From Halanaerobium sp051746665 (GTDB lineage: Bacteria; Bacillota; Halanaerobiia; Halanaerobiales; Halanaerobiaceae): a stretch of 64,000 bases of DNA. A program made the translations under genes and the position numbers. The DNA lies in contig JBNJFG010000002.1 in assembly GCA_051746665.1 (NCBI GenBank), positions 13,642 through 77,641 of the forward strand. The letters run 5' to 3'. Positions 52,885 through 61,555 of the stretch are shown piece after piece. Positions within the stretch are counted from its first letter, which is position 1. Every line of letters begins with the position of its first letter. The notes below the pieces were generated by a model. That model searched no databases, was not told the origin of the DNA, and was given only the letters and a program-made list of their open reading frames with translations.

Positions 52885-53511
52885 ATGGAATTAAAAAAAT
52901 TTACTGTTGGAGATTTAATGTCTAAGAGTTATATCATTGCTGAAAATGGAAAAGCAATTATTATTGATCCTGGGGCTGATGGTCAAAAATTATATAATTA
53001 TCTTCAGGAAAATAATTTAGAGCTTAAAAATATTATTAATACACATGGTCATTTTGATCATATGGCTGCAAATAAATTTTTAAAAGATAAAACTGGGGCA
53101 GAAATAATAGCTCATCCAAAAGCAGATTTAAAATTTAAAGATCCAGAATTGAATTTATCTCAACGACTTAGACGGCATGAAATTACTTCCCCGTCTTTAG
53201 ATAGAGCCCTAAATGAAGGCGAGATAATCAATTTTGAAAATTTGAAGTTAAGAATTATATATACACCTGGACACAGTGAAGATGGTATTTCAATTTATTT
53301 AGAGTCAGAAAATGCTCTTTTTTCAGGTGATTGTATTTTTGCTTCTGGAGTGGGAAGAACTGATTTTAGTGACAGTGATTTTGAAAAACTTACTAATTCT
53401 ATAGAAGAAAAAATATTTTCACTTCCTGATAATACTATTTTTTATCCAGGTCATGGGCCCGAATGTAAAATTAGTTCTTTTAAAAAAGGAGTTTGGCCTT
53501 CTTTCAAATAA
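52885..53511 (+). CDS. Metallo-beta-lactamase fold hydrolase (glyoxalase II-like)
   Basis: A 208-residue protein with the MBL motif THGHFDHM (residues about 53-60), the later TPGHSEDG, FSGDCIF and PGHGPE, each holding metal ligands. It resembles glyoxalase II-like hydrolases that often follow dtd in clostridia; the true substrate is unknown. TAGGTGAG precedes the ATG. Confidence 0.88.
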   Translation: MELKKFTVGDLMSKSYIIAENGKAIIIDPGADGQKLYNYLQENNLELKNIINTHGHFDHMAANKFLKDKTGAEIIAHPKADLKFKDPELNLSQRLRRHEITSPSLDRALNEGEIINFENLKLRIIYTPGHSEDGISIYLESENALFSGDCIFASGVGRTDFSDSDFEKLTNSIEEKIFSLPDNTIFYPGHGPECKISSFKKGVWPSFK

Positions 53512-53514
53512 GGT

Positions 53515-53543
53515 TTGACATCTAAATTTGAATAGGTTAAAAT
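53515..53543 (+). promoter_or_regulatory. Promoter for the SurA-like/TPR gene
   Basis: TTGACA (53515-53520), 17 bases, TAAAAT (53538-53543), about 75 bases before the start codon. Confidence 0.8.
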
Positions 53544-53618
53544 TAACTCGGATTATTTTAGCTCTATCTAATTATATAATTTTAAAAATTTATGACATAA
53601 GAGAGGAGAGTGTAAGGT

Positions 53619-54899
53619 TTGTTTGATACTTTACGCGATAATAGTAGAATCATTGTTTATATAGTAGTAGTTGCTTTTGTGGTTTCTGGTGGATTTATGG
53701 GTTATGGTGCTTATTTAAATAATCAAAGTGGAGGCGGTCAGGCTCCAAATCAATCCCCATCTGTAATTGCAGAAGTTAATGGGATGGAAATATCTCAACA
53801 GGAATATTTTTCACTTCTGCAGCAGCAGGCACCACAATCTAATCTCAGCAGCACTCAAATTATACCGTTCAGATATAATGTTTTAAATGCTCTAATAGAG
53901 AGAAAGCTTATTATGGAACAAGCAGAAACACTAGGTGTTAATGTAGAGGTTTCAGAGTCTGAAATAGATGAGAGATATAATAATATTTTAGAACAAAATG
54001 AAATGTCTGATCAGGAACTAGCAGATGCCTTAGCTGAACAGGGTTATACAATTGGTCAGTTAAGAGAAGATATAAAATCAAGTTTAACTGATAACAAAAC
54101 TATAAATCAGACTATTGATCAGGGAATTTCAGATGTTGAGGTGACAGATCAAGAAATACAAGCTCTTTATGAGCAGAGATATCCAGAAACAGAAGCCGAG
54201 ACAGCTGAAGCTGATTCAATTGCAGAAACAGATACAGAAAAAGCTGAAAATGAAAGACCTGAATTAAATGAAGTCAGCGAAGATTTAGAAACTGAAATTA
54301 GAAATCAAAAACGTAACGAGGCTGTTAAAAGCTGGGTAAGTGATTTAAAAGAATCTGCAGATATAACAATTAATGAGCCAGTTTTAAGTGCTTACCATGC
54401 ATTAGAAAATGAGAATTATGATCAAGCTGTAGATGAGTTTTCAAGCTTTGTTGAGCAGGAAGAAACAGATCCTATATTTTATAGTTATTTAGCTCAGGCA
54501 TATGAGGGCCAGAATAATTATGATAAAGCTGAAGCAACATATAATAAAGCTATAGAATCTTTTCCTGAGAATAACGATTTGAAATTTAACTTTGCAGAAT
54601 TTTTATCTGAACAAGAAAAGAAAGAACAAGCTATAGCACAATTAGATGAAATAGCTGCAGGAGCTGAAGATGATTTTATGACATATTATCAACTCTTTAT
54701 GCTTTATAATCAATTAGGAGCAGAAGAAAAAGCTCAGTCAGCTATAGAAAAAGTTCAGAGCATAAATCAAAATATGCAGCAAAATCAAGAAAGTATAGAA
54801 ATCAATGAAGAGAATTCTGAAGAAATTCAAAAAGAAGCTGAAGAATTAGAAGAGGATATTGAAGTTGAGGCTCCTTTAGAAACAGAAGATAATAATTAA
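53619..54899 (+). CDS. Membrane-anchored SurA/PpiD-like chaperone without PPIase domain, fused to TPR repeats
   Basis: A 426-residue protein. Residues about 10-33 form one membrane helix, so the bulk is outside the membrane. A SurA N-terminal chaperone region follows (VIAEVNGMEISQQEYF, NALIERKLIMEQAE, VEVSESEIDERY, VTDQEIQALYEQRYPE). Where related foldases place the parvulin domain there is only an acidic linker (about residues 188-213), and then the usual closing helix (EVSEDLETEIRNQKRNEAV, SWVSDLKESADI). Three or more TPR-like repeats (about 250-385) and an acidic tail end the protein. TTG start with GAGAGGAGAG upstream. It is likely an extracytoplasmic folding or scaffold factor; PPIase activity is not expected. 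Confidence 0.75.
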   Translation: MFDTLRDNSRIIVYIVVVAFVVSGGFMGYGAYLNNQSGGGQAPNQSPSVIAEVNGMEISQQEYFSLLQQQAPQSNLSSTQIIPFRYNVLNALIERKLIMEQAETLGVNVEVSESEIDERYNNILEQNEMSDQELADALAEQGYTIGQLREDIKSSLTDNKTINQTIDQGISDVEVTDQEIQALYEQRYPETEAETAEADSIAETDTEKAENERPELNEVSEDLETEIRNQKRNEAVKSWVSDLKESADITINEPVLSAYHALENENYDQAVDEFSSFVEQEETDPIFYSYLAQAYEGQNNYDKAEATYNKAIESFPENNDLKFNFAEFLSEQEKKEQAIAQLDEIAAGAEDDFMTYYQLFMLYNQLGAEEKAQSAIEKVQSINQNMQQNQESIEINEENSEEIQKEAEELEEDIEVEAPLETEDNN

Positions 54900-54931
54900 A
54901 TTATCATAAGCTTATTTAAAAGATTATTTAA

Positions 54932-54976
54932 TCTATCAGTTCACTCTTTAATTGGGTTTGAGCTGATAGATTTTCT
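54932..54976 (+). terminator. Terminator before hisS
   Basis: TCTATCAGTTCA and TGAGCTGATAGA form a 12-bp stem (one G-T) with a 15-base loop, then TTTTCT. It is too small to be a histidine T-box. Confidence 0.75.
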
Positions 54977-55012
54977 AAAAATAAATGAATAAAATAGTAG
55001 GTGAATTCAAAA

Positions 55013-56287
55013 ATGAAGTTTAATGCGCCAAGAGGAACAAATGATATACTTCCCCCAGATACTTTAAAGTGGCAGTATATTGAAAGGAAAACACATGAAA
55101 TATTTTCAAACTATAATTATCAAGAAATTAGAACTCCTATCTTTGAATACACAGAACTTTTTCAGCGCGGTATTGGAGAAGTAACTGATATTGTTGAAAA
55201 AGAGATGTATACCTTTGAAGATAAAGGTGGTAGAAGTATCACATTAAGACCTGAAGGAACTGCTTCAGTAATTAGATCATTTTTAGAAAACAAAATTTAC
55301 GGAAAGGCTCAACCGACAAAGTACTATTATATTGGGCCAATGTTTAGATATGAAAGACCACAATCTGGTAGATTCAGACAGTTTCACCAGCTCGGAGTTG
55401 AGGCAATAGCTTCTAATGATCCGGCACTTGATGCTGAGATTATATCTCTGGGAATTCGTCTGCTTCAAAATTTTGGTTTAAATGATTTAGAAGTTCATTT
55501 AAATAGTGTTGGTTGTGGAGAGTGTAGACCAGCCTATGTTGAAAAATTAAAAAATTATCTAATAGAAAATAAAGATCAATTATGTGATAACTGTCAGAGT
55601 AGAATTGAAAGAAATCCATTAAGAGTTTTAGACTGTAAAAATGAGAACTGTCAAACAGTTATTAAAGATGCACCTAAAATCACAGATAATCTATGTGATA
55701 ACTGTGCAGATCATTTTGAAGACGTTCAAAAGTATTTAGATATGTTAGATCTTAAATATATAATTAATCCACTTTTAGTAAGAGGTTTAGATTATTATAC
55801 AAACACTGCTTTTGAAATCAAAGATAATGCTTTAGGAGCACAAGATACTGTCTTTGGTGGTGGCCGTTATAATGGCTTAGCTGAAGAAATAGGAAATAGA
55901 GATCTACCAGGGATTGGATTTGCCCTCGGAATTGAGAGATTATTACTTTCTCTTGAGGCTAAAGGAATTGAATTACCAGTAGAATCAGGTGTTGATCTTT
56001 ACATAACAGTAATTGGTGAAAAAGCTAAAATAGAATCATTTAAATTACTTGATAAATTAAGAAATGAAGGCTTTAGAACTGAAATGGATTACTTAGACCG
56101 AGGGGTCGGTTCTCAAATGAAATCAGCAGATCGAATGAATGCTGAGTATACTATAATCATTGGAGAAGATGAATTAAATAACAATTCTGCTACAATTAGA
56201 AATATGAAAAGTGGAGATGAAAAAGAAATACAATTAAGTAATTTATTAGAAGAAATGAAGAAGCTAGTAGATAAGGAGGAGTTATAA
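55013..56287 (+). CDS. hisS: Histidine-tRNA ligase
   Basis: A 424-residue class II synthetase. It has the motif FNAPRGTNDILP at the start, LRPEGTASVIR, the motif 2 region FRYERPQSGRFRQFHQ, and the His loop LVRGLDYYTNTAFEI. A C-terminal anticodon domain completes it. ATG 55013 is chosen, with TAGGTGAA upstream (GTG 55001 is in that site). aspS begins one base after the stop, as in many Firmicutes. Confidence 0.97.
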   Translation: MKFNAPRGTNDILPPDTLKWQYIERKTHEIFSNYNYQEIRTPIFEYTELFQRGIGEVTDIVEKEMYTFEDKGGRSITLRPEGTASVIRSFLENKIYGKAQPTKYYYIGPMFRYERPQSGRFRQFHQLGVEAIASNDPALDAEIISLGIRLLQNFGLNDLEVHLNSVGCGECRPAYVEKLKNYLIENKDQLCDNCQSRIERNPLRVLDCKNENCQTVIKDAPKITDNLCDNCADHFEDVQKYLDMLDLKYIINPLLVRGLDYYTNTAFEIKDNALGAQDTVFGGGRYNGLAEEIGNRDLPGIGFALGIERLLLSLEAKGIELPVESGVDLYITVIGEKAKIESFKLLDKLRNEGFRTEMDYLDRGVGSQMKSADRMNAEYTIIIGEDELNNNSATIRNMKSGDEKEIQLSNLLEEMKKLVDKEEL

Positions 56288-56288
56288 G

Positions 56289-58064
56289 ATGGGGGAAACA
56301 ATAAAAGATTTAAAGCGAACCCACCTTTGTGGAGAGTTAAGCAAAAAAGATAATGAGAATAAAGTAACAGTCATGGGGTGGGTCCAAAAAAGAAGAGATC
56401 ACGGTGGAGTGATTTTTACCGATATTAGAGATAGAACAGGGATTGTACAGGTGGTATTTAATCCTGATTTGGGAGCAGAATTATTTGAAAAGGCGGATAC
56501 TCTTCGTTCTGAATATGTTGTTGCTGTTACCGGTGAGGTTGAAGCACGTCCTGATGGCAATATAAATCCAGATCTTTCAACTGGTGAAATTGAAATTAAA
56601 GCGGCAGAATTAAGAATTTTAGATGCTGCTAAAACTCCTCCAATTCAAATTGAAGATGATATCGATACAGGAGAAGATGTTAGATTAAAATATAGATATT
56701 TAGATTTAAGACGTCCCAAAATGACAAAAATGGTTGGTTTAAGACATAAAATCACTAAAGCATGTCGTGATTATCTTGATGATGAAGGTTTTTGGGAAAT
56801 AGAAACACCAATATTGACTAAAAGTTCTCCTGAAGGCGCAAGAGATTATCTGGTACCAAGTAGGGTTAATCCAGGTCAATTTTTTGCTCTGCCGCAGTCA
56901 CCTCAAATTTTTAAACAGTTATTAATGGTTTCTGGAATGGAAAAATATTTTCAGATAGCGCGCTGTTTTAGAGATGAAGATTTGAGAGCAAACCGTCAGC
57001 CCGAATTTACTCAAATTGATATGGAAATGTCTTTTGTAAATCAGGAAGATGTTTTGGAAATCACTGAAGGTTTAATGAAAAATTTATTTGCTATTGGAGA
57101 TATTGAAGTTCCAGATAAAATTACAAAAATGTCTTATCAGGAAGCAATGGATCGTTTTGGTTCTGATAAGCCGGATTTACGTTTTGGAATGGAGCTTAAA
57201 GATTTATCTGAAGCAGTAAAAGATAGCGAATTTAATATATTCAGTGGAACTGTTGCTAACGGAGATCAAGTTAAAGGTATTAATTTTAAGGGAGGCGCAG
57301 ATTCTCCCCGCAGCACAATTGATAATTTTGAGGATTATGTAAAAATGTTTAAAGCTAAAGGTTTAGCCTGGATGGCCTTAAGAGAAGATGGCTTAAAATC
57401 TCCAATTGCTAAGTTCTTAGCTGAGGAAGAAATTGAAGCTATTAAATCTAAAATGGAGGCTGAAAAAGGAGATTTATTATTAATTGTTGCAGATAAAGCT
57501 TCAGTTGTAGCATCTGCTTTAGGTAATTTGCGTTTAAAAATAGCTAAAGAAAATGATTTAATTCCAGAAGAGGTTTATGAATTTGTCTGGATTGTAGATT
57601 TTCCATTATTTGAATATGATGAAGATGAAGATAGGATGACAGCAATTCACCATCCATTTACTGCTCCTAAAGAAGCTGATATAGAAAAACTAGAAAGTGA
57701 TCCGGCTTCAGTTAGATCGAAAGCATATGATCTGGTTTTAAATGGGGAAGAATTAGGTGGAGGAAGTATCAGAATTAATAATCATGAACTGCAGGAAAAA
57801 GTTTTTTCAGCGCTGTCTATAACTAAAGAACAGCAGCAGGAGAAATTTGGTTACTTACTGGAAGCATTTGATTATGGGACACCACCACATGGTGGAATTG
57901 CTTTTGGACTTGATCGTTTAATGATGATTGTTGGTAGAACAGATTCAATTAGAGATGTGATTGCTTTTCCTAAAACTCAAAAGGCAACCTCACCTCTAAC
58001 TAATGCACCTTCTAAAGTTGATAAAAAACAGCTTCAGGAATTAGGAATTTCTATTCGTTCTTAG
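56289..58064 (+). CDS. aspS: Aspartate-tRNA ligase
   Basis: A 591-residue bacterial-type AspRS. The N-terminal OB-fold (VMGWVQKRRDHGGVIFTDIRDR) binds the anticodon; the catalytic core has SPEGARDYLVPSR and FALPQSPQIFKQ, motif 2 CFRDEDLRANRQPEFTQID, and motif 3 GIAFGLDRLMM; the GAD insertion domain is present. The common motif-2 loop sequence is LRADRQ; here it is LRANRQ. AGGAGG precedes the ATG. A 6S RNA gene follows, as bsrA follows aspS in Bacillus. Confidence 0.97.
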   Translation: MGETIKDLKRTHLCGELSKKDNENKVTVMGWVQKRRDHGGVIFTDIRDRTGIVQVVFNPDLGAELFEKADTLRSEYVVAVTGEVEARPDGNINPDLSTGEIEIKAAELRILDAAKTPPIQIEDDIDTGEDVRLKYRYLDLRRPKMTKMVGLRHKITKACRDYLDDEGFWEIETPILTKSSPEGARDYLVPSRVNPGQFFALPQSPQIFKQLLMVSGMEKYFQIARCFRDEDLRANRQPEFTQIDMEMSFVNQEDVLEITEGLMKNLFAIGDIEVPDKITKMSYQEAMDRFGSDKPDLRFGMELKDLSEAVKDSEFNIFSGTVANGDQVKGINFKGGADSPRSTIDNFEDYVKMFKAKGLAWMALREDGLKSPIAKFLAEEEIEAIKSKMEAEKGDLLLIVADKASVVASALGNLRLKIAKENDLIPEEVYEFVWIVDFPLFEYDEDEDRMTAIHHPFTAPKEADIEKLESDPASVRSKAYDLVLNGEELGGGSIRINNHELQEKVFSALSITKEQQQEKFGYLLEAFDYGTPPHGGIAFGLDRLMMIVGRTDSIRDVIAFPKTQKATSPLTNAPSKVDKKQLQELGISIRS

Positions 58065-58085
58065 TGAAATCACAGGCTTTTTTGC

Positions 58086-58114
58086 TTGCAGCTTTAGCTA
58101 AAATGTGGTATATT
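58086..58114 (+). promoter_or_regulatory. Promoter of 6S RNA
   Basis: TTGCAG (58086-58091), 17 bases, TATATT (58109-58114) with TGG before it. The start is predicted near 58121. Confidence 0.7.
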
Positions 58115-58121
58115 ATTTATA

Positions 58122-58308
58122 GAAAAGTAAATATCATCTGCCGTGTTCGATAATGATTAAACATTTTGACCAACACTTAGACATAGGGAGCCTGAACTCT
58201 ACCTGCGGCGTAGAAGCCTTAGATGGACCTATAAACCAGGTAGGAGGGCACCCACTTGGCAGACAGGGATCAAAATTCCAAATCAACCGGCACGGCGGAT
58301 GAACTTTT
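58122..58308 (+). ncRNA. ssrS: 6S RNA
   Basis: The ends pair as a long closing stem: TCATCTGCCGTG (58134-58145) with CACGGCGGATGA (58291-58302). Inside there are a large open region and further stems, consistent with the 6S layout that mimics an open promoter and holds sigma-A RNA polymerase. Size of about 185 bases, position between aspS and the 5-FCL gene, its own promoter and its own terminator all agree with 6S RNA. Exact ends are estimated. Confidence 0.85.
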
Positions 58309-58336
58309 AGCTAACCTATATAGGGTTAGCTTTTTT
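58309..58336 (+). terminator. Terminator of 6S RNA
   Basis: AGCTAACC and GGTTAGCT form an 8-bp stem around a 7-base loop, followed by six T. Confidence 0.9.
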
Positions 58337-58370
58337 AAATTCAGCTAGCTATTTAATTAAAAAGTTAGTT

Positions 58371-58399
58371 TTGTAGAAAATATTTTTTGCTTTTATAAA
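58371..58399 (+). promoter_or_regulatory. Candidate promoter of the 5-FCL gene
   Basis: TTGTAG (58371-58376), 17 bases, TATAAA (58394-58399). It lies after the 6S terminator and about 35 bases before the start codon. Confidence 0.5.
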
Positions 58400-58432
58400 A
58401 TTAGAATTTGAGCTAAAATTGGGGTGGATTTT

Positions 58433-59008
58433 ATGAATAAAAAGAAAGAATTAAGAGAGAAATGTCTAAATGAAAGGTCTAGAATTTCAAAGAACAAAGT
58501 CAGCAGCTGGAGCAAAAAAATAAAAAGTAAATTCTTGGATCTTCCGCAGTTGAAAAATGCCAAAAAAATTATGGCTTATGCTTCGATGCGCAAAGAAATT
58601 GAGACTTTTGGATTATTAGAAGAATTGCTGGATCAAGGATATTTGCTCTATTTACCTTATACTCGTCAAGATATTGTTGATCTTGGAACTGCTCAAATAA
58701 ACGATTTAGATAAAGATCTTAAGGATGGAGTATTTGGAGTACAGGAACCGGCTGCTAAATTAAGAGGCGAAGGAGTTCCAACTGATCTTGATATAATAAT
58801 CGTACCAGGAGCTTGTTTTACTGCTGAAGGCTATCGTATTGGCTATGGTGGCGGTTATTATGATAGTTTTTTATCTAAACATGCAAATGAAGCTTTAAAA
58901 ATAGGATTTTGCTATGATTGTTTTATTTTAGATTCTATACCAGTTGAAGCACATGACGTTCCTGTAGATTTAATTATCACCGAAAAAAGAATTATTAATA
59001 TAAAGTAA
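58433..59008 (+). CDS. 5-formyltetrahydrofolate cyclo-ligase
   Basis: A 191-residue protein of the 5-FCL family: KKELREKCLNERSRIS, MAYASMRKEIET, the C-terminal ATP loop IGYGGGYYDSFL and CYDCFI. It converts 5-formyl-THF to 5,10-methenyl-THF. The YgfA homologue next to 6S RNA is the same pairing as in E. coli. ATG 58433 with GGGGTGG upstream is chosen over GTG 58424. Confidence 0.93.
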   Translation: MNKKKELREKCLNERSRISKNKVSSWSKKIKSKFLDLPQLKNAKKIMAYASMRKEIETFGLLEELLDQGYLLYLPYTRQDIVDLGTAQINDLDKDLKDGVFGVQEPAAKLRGEGVPTDLDIIIVPGACFTAEGYRIGYGGGYYDSFLSKHANEALKIGFCYDCFILDSIPVEAHDVPVDLIITEKRIINIK

Positions 59009-59021
59009 TTGAGGTGAAATT

Positions 59022-60362
59022 GTGAATCTTTTTGAAAATACCAATGATAAAAAAGATAATAGTGACCGACCTTTAGCTTATAGAATGCGGCCCAAAACAT
59101 TAGATGAATTCTATGGCCAGGAAGAAATTGTGGGAGAAAACAAACTTTTAAATAGAGCTATCAAGGCAGATCGATTACAATCTTTGATTTTTTATGGACC
59201 TCCAGGTACTGGGAAGACAAGTTTGGCCCAGGTAATAGCTAACCAAACTGAAGCTGAATTTGTTAAACTTAATGCAGTTACATCTGGAGTTAAAGATATT
59301 CGAGAAGTTATTAAAAAAGCAAAATCTAATAGAAGTCTTTATAATAACAAAACCATTCTTTTTATTGATGAAATTCACCGTTTTAATAAATCTCAACAGG
59401 ATGCATTACTTCCTTCTGTTGAGAACGGAACTTTAATAATGATTGGTGCTACAACGGAAAATCCTTATTTTGAAGTGAATTCGCCTCTTTTATCACGCTC
59501 AAGAATTTTTCGTTTAGAAAAACTAAATACAGAACATGTTTTTTCTATTTTAAAAAAATCATTAGCAGATAAAGAAAGAGGTTTAGGCAAGTTAAATGTT
59601 GAAATTTTAGATAAAGATTTGGAGTTTATTTCAGATTTAGCTGATGGAGATGCAAGAGTAGCTTTAAATACTTTAGAACTTGCAGTTTTAACAACTCCAG
59701 CTGGTGCAGATGGAGTTATAAAAATAGATAAAGAAATAATTGAAGATTCAATGCAAAAGAAAATCTTGAATTATGATCGTTCAGGAGATAATCATTATGA
59801 TATTATTTCAGCTTTTATTAAAAGCATGCGGGGATCAGATCCTGATGCAGCTGTTTATTGGCTGGCCAGAATGATTGTCAGTGGAGAAGATCCAAAGTTT
59901 ATTGCCCGGAGGGTAGTTATTCATGCAGCAGAAGATGTTGGTATGGCTGATCCAACTGCTTTAATAATTGCTGAATCAGCAGCTAGAGCTGTAGAACAGA
60001 TTGGGTTTCCAGAAGCTAAAATACCGCTGGCTGAAGCAGTTATTTATATTGCTTCTGCACCTAAGAGCAATTCTGTGGTTAAAGCAATAAATAATGCTGT
60101 AGACTATGTAGAAAATAATAGAGCTGGAGATGTTCCTTCACATTTGAAAGACAGTCATTATGCAGGAGCTTCAAAATTAGGGCATGGTTTAGATTACAAA
60201 TATCCCCACAGTTATTCTAAAAATTATGTAGAACAGAATTATCTACCTGATGATATGCAGCATATTTCTTTTTATGAACCAGGAAAAATGGGAAGAGAAA
60301 AAAAGACGGCTCAATTTTTAAAATATCTAAAAAATGATAAAAGGACAGAGGATGATAAATAA
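59022..60362 (+). CDS. rarA: Replication-associated recombination protein RarA (MgsA)
   Basis: A 446-residue AAA+ ATPase of the clamp-loader group. It opens PLAYRMRPKTLDEFYGQEE and has Walker A GPPGTGKTSLA, Walker B FIDEIHRFNKSQQDALLP, sensor GATTENPYFEVNSPLLSR, and the RarA C-terminal domain (SAFIKSMRGSDPDAAVYWLARM, AEDVGMADP). It acts at stalled forks. GTG start with TGAGGTGA upstream. The next gene overlaps its stop codon. Confidence 0.95.
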   Translation: MNLFENTNDKKDNSDRPLAYRMRPKTLDEFYGQEEIVGENKLLNRAIKADRLQSLIFYGPPGTGKTSLAQVIANQTEAEFVKLNAVTSGVKDIREVIKKAKSNRSLYNNKTILFIDEIHRFNKSQQDALLPSVENGTLIMIGATTENPYFEVNSPLLSRSRIFRLEKLNTEHVFSILKKSLADKERGLGKLNVEILDKDLEFISDLADGDARVALNTLELAVLTTPAGADGVIKIDKEIIEDSMQKKILNYDRSGDNHYDIISAFIKSMRGSDPDAAVYWLARMIVSGEDPKFIARRVVIHAAEDVGMADPTALIIAESAARAVEQIGFPEAKIPLAEAVIYIASAPKSNSVVKAINNAVDYVENNRAGDVPSHLKDSHYAGASKLGHGLDYKYPHSYSKNYVEQNYLPDDMQHISFYEPGKMGREKKTAQFLKYLKNDKRTEDDK

Positions 60363-60997
60363 TGTCCAACTCTAAAAATCGACCTGCGAAAAATATGGAA
60401 GTAAGAAATCAAGTCAAAGACAGCAAGTTTTATGGTAGTATTTATGCAGTTGAAAATAGAGAAGAGGCTGAAAAAAGAATTTTAGAAATAAAAGAAAAAT
60501 ATTCAGATGCTACCCATAATGTATCTGCTTTTAGAGTAGAAAGTTCTGAACTGGAACAAGACCCAATTGAATATTTTGATGATGATGGAGAACCATCTGG
60601 TTCTTCTGGACCACCAATTTTAGAGGCTATCAAAGGAGAGAACCTAATTAATACTGTTATAATCGTAACAAGATATTTTGGTGGTACCAAGCTTGGAATT
60701 GGTGGTTTGATTAGAGCTTATGGTGATACAGCAAGGTTGGCCATAGAAGAAGCGGGTATAGAAACTCTAAAAGAATTCTATAAAATAGAAGTTAAAATTT
60801 CTTTTGACAAGATTGGTATTGTGTTAGGACAGTTAGAAGCTTTGAAAGCAGATATTAAAAATACAGAATACACTAATCAAGGGGCTGCAGTTGAGGCGAT
60901 TATTCCAATTGATATTAAAGATAGACTTAAAAATATATTACAGGAGAAAACGGCTGCAGATTACGATTTTAGAATAATAAAGAGTGTTTTTAAATAA
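60362..60997 (+). CDS. IMPACT/YigZ family protein
   Basis: A 211-residue protein of the UPF0029 family. The IMPACT domain is clear: KDSKFYGSIYAVENREEA, DDDGEPSGSSGPPIL, VIVTRYFGGTKLGIGGLIRAYG. The C-terminal part is the DUF1949 domain. The role in bacteria is not known; the eukaryotic relative regulates translation via GCN1. ATG at 60362 overlaps the rarA stop. No terminator is evident before the iscR promoter. Confidence 0.93.
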   Translation: MSNSKNRPAKNMEVRNQVKDSKFYGSIYAVENREEAEKRILEIKEKYSDATHNVSAFRVESSELEQDPIEYFDDDGEPSGSSGPPILEAIKGENLINTVIIVTRYFGGTKLGIGGLIRAYGDTARLAIEEAGIETLKEFYKIEVKISFDKIGIVLGQLEALKADIKNTEYTNQGAAVEAIIPIDIKDRLKNILQEKTAADYDFRIIKSVFK

Positions 60998-61012
60998 TTT
61001 AGGTAAATCAAC

Positions 61013-61082
61013 TAATCTTGATTGACAGCGTTTTTATCATATGTTAAAATTAAATGAAAGTTGATTATAAATGTCAAGATTA
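61013..61082 (+). repeat. Inverted repeat flanking the iscR promoter
   Basis: TAATCTTGA (61013-61021) lies directly before the -35 and its exact complement TCAAGATTA (61074-61082) lies in the leader. The arms are 52 bases apart, about five helical turns, with the whole promoter between them. Confidence 0.5.
61022..61050 (+). promoter_or_regulatory. Promoter of iscR-cysteine desulfurase-mnmA
   Basis: TTGACA (61022-61027), 17 bases, TAAAAT (61045-61050) with an extended TGT. A leader of about 40 bases follows. Confidence 0.85.
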
Positions 61083-61096
61083 TATGAGGTGAAAAT

Positions 61097-61555
61097 ATGA
61101 GAGTATCAACTAAAGGTAGATATGGATTAAGAGCATTAGTCGATTTAGCCGAACATGAGGATGGTAAGGCTATACCAATTCGTGAAATTTCGGAAAGGCA
61201 AAATATTTCAGAACAATATTTAGAGCAATTATTTGCAACCTTAAGAAAAGCTAAGCTGGTTAAAAGTGTTCGTGGAGCACATGGAGGATATATGTTAAAC
61301 CATGAACCAGAAGAGATAAGTGTTGCCGATATAATAACTACTTTAGAAGGACCAATTGCTCCTGTTGACTGTGTAATAGAAGATGATTTTTGTAATTATG
61401 TTGATAAATGTGTGATTCATGGCTTATGGGCAGAATTAGCAGATGCTATTAATGGTGTAATTGAAAATATGACTTTAGCTGATTTGAGAGATAAAGCAGT
61501 TAAAGAAAAGAAAAAAGAAGAAAAAATTAAAAGTGCAAAAACTGAGGCTAAATAA
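61097..61555 (+). CDS. iscR: Rrf2-family regulator, IscR-like
   Basis: A 152-residue protein. The Rrf2 winged helix is at the N-terminus (STKGRYGLRALVDLAEH, ISEQYLEQLFATLRKAKLVKSVRGAHGGY). Cys92, Cys99, Cys105 and His108 are placed almost as the cluster ligands of E. coli IscR (92, 98, 104, 107), favouring a [2Fe-2S] sensor over the CymR type. It lies directly before a cysteine desulfurase (stop and ATG adjacent). The C-terminal end is Lys-rich. It probably represses its own operon; the flanking repeat is a candidate site. Confidence 0.87.
   Translation: MRVSTKGRYGLRALVDLAEHEDGKAIPIREISERQNISEQYLEQLFATLRKAKLVKSVRGAHGGYMLNHEPEEISVADIITTLEGPIAPVDCVIEDDFCNYVDKCVIHGLWAELADAINGVIENMTLADLRDKAVKEKKKEEKIKSAKTEAK

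Noticed and set aside
53619..54899. Ordinary parvulin-type foldase PrsA/PpiD
   Set aside because: No lipobox and no parvulin domain residues; the space for the PPIase domain is a short acidic linker.
56953..57018. LRANRQ instead of LRADRQ in motif 2 of aspS as a sign of changed amino acid specificity
   Set aside because: The catalytic residues around it (FRDED and FTQID) are intact, and by my recollection this Asp is in the tRNA-facing loop, so specificity is probably unchanged.
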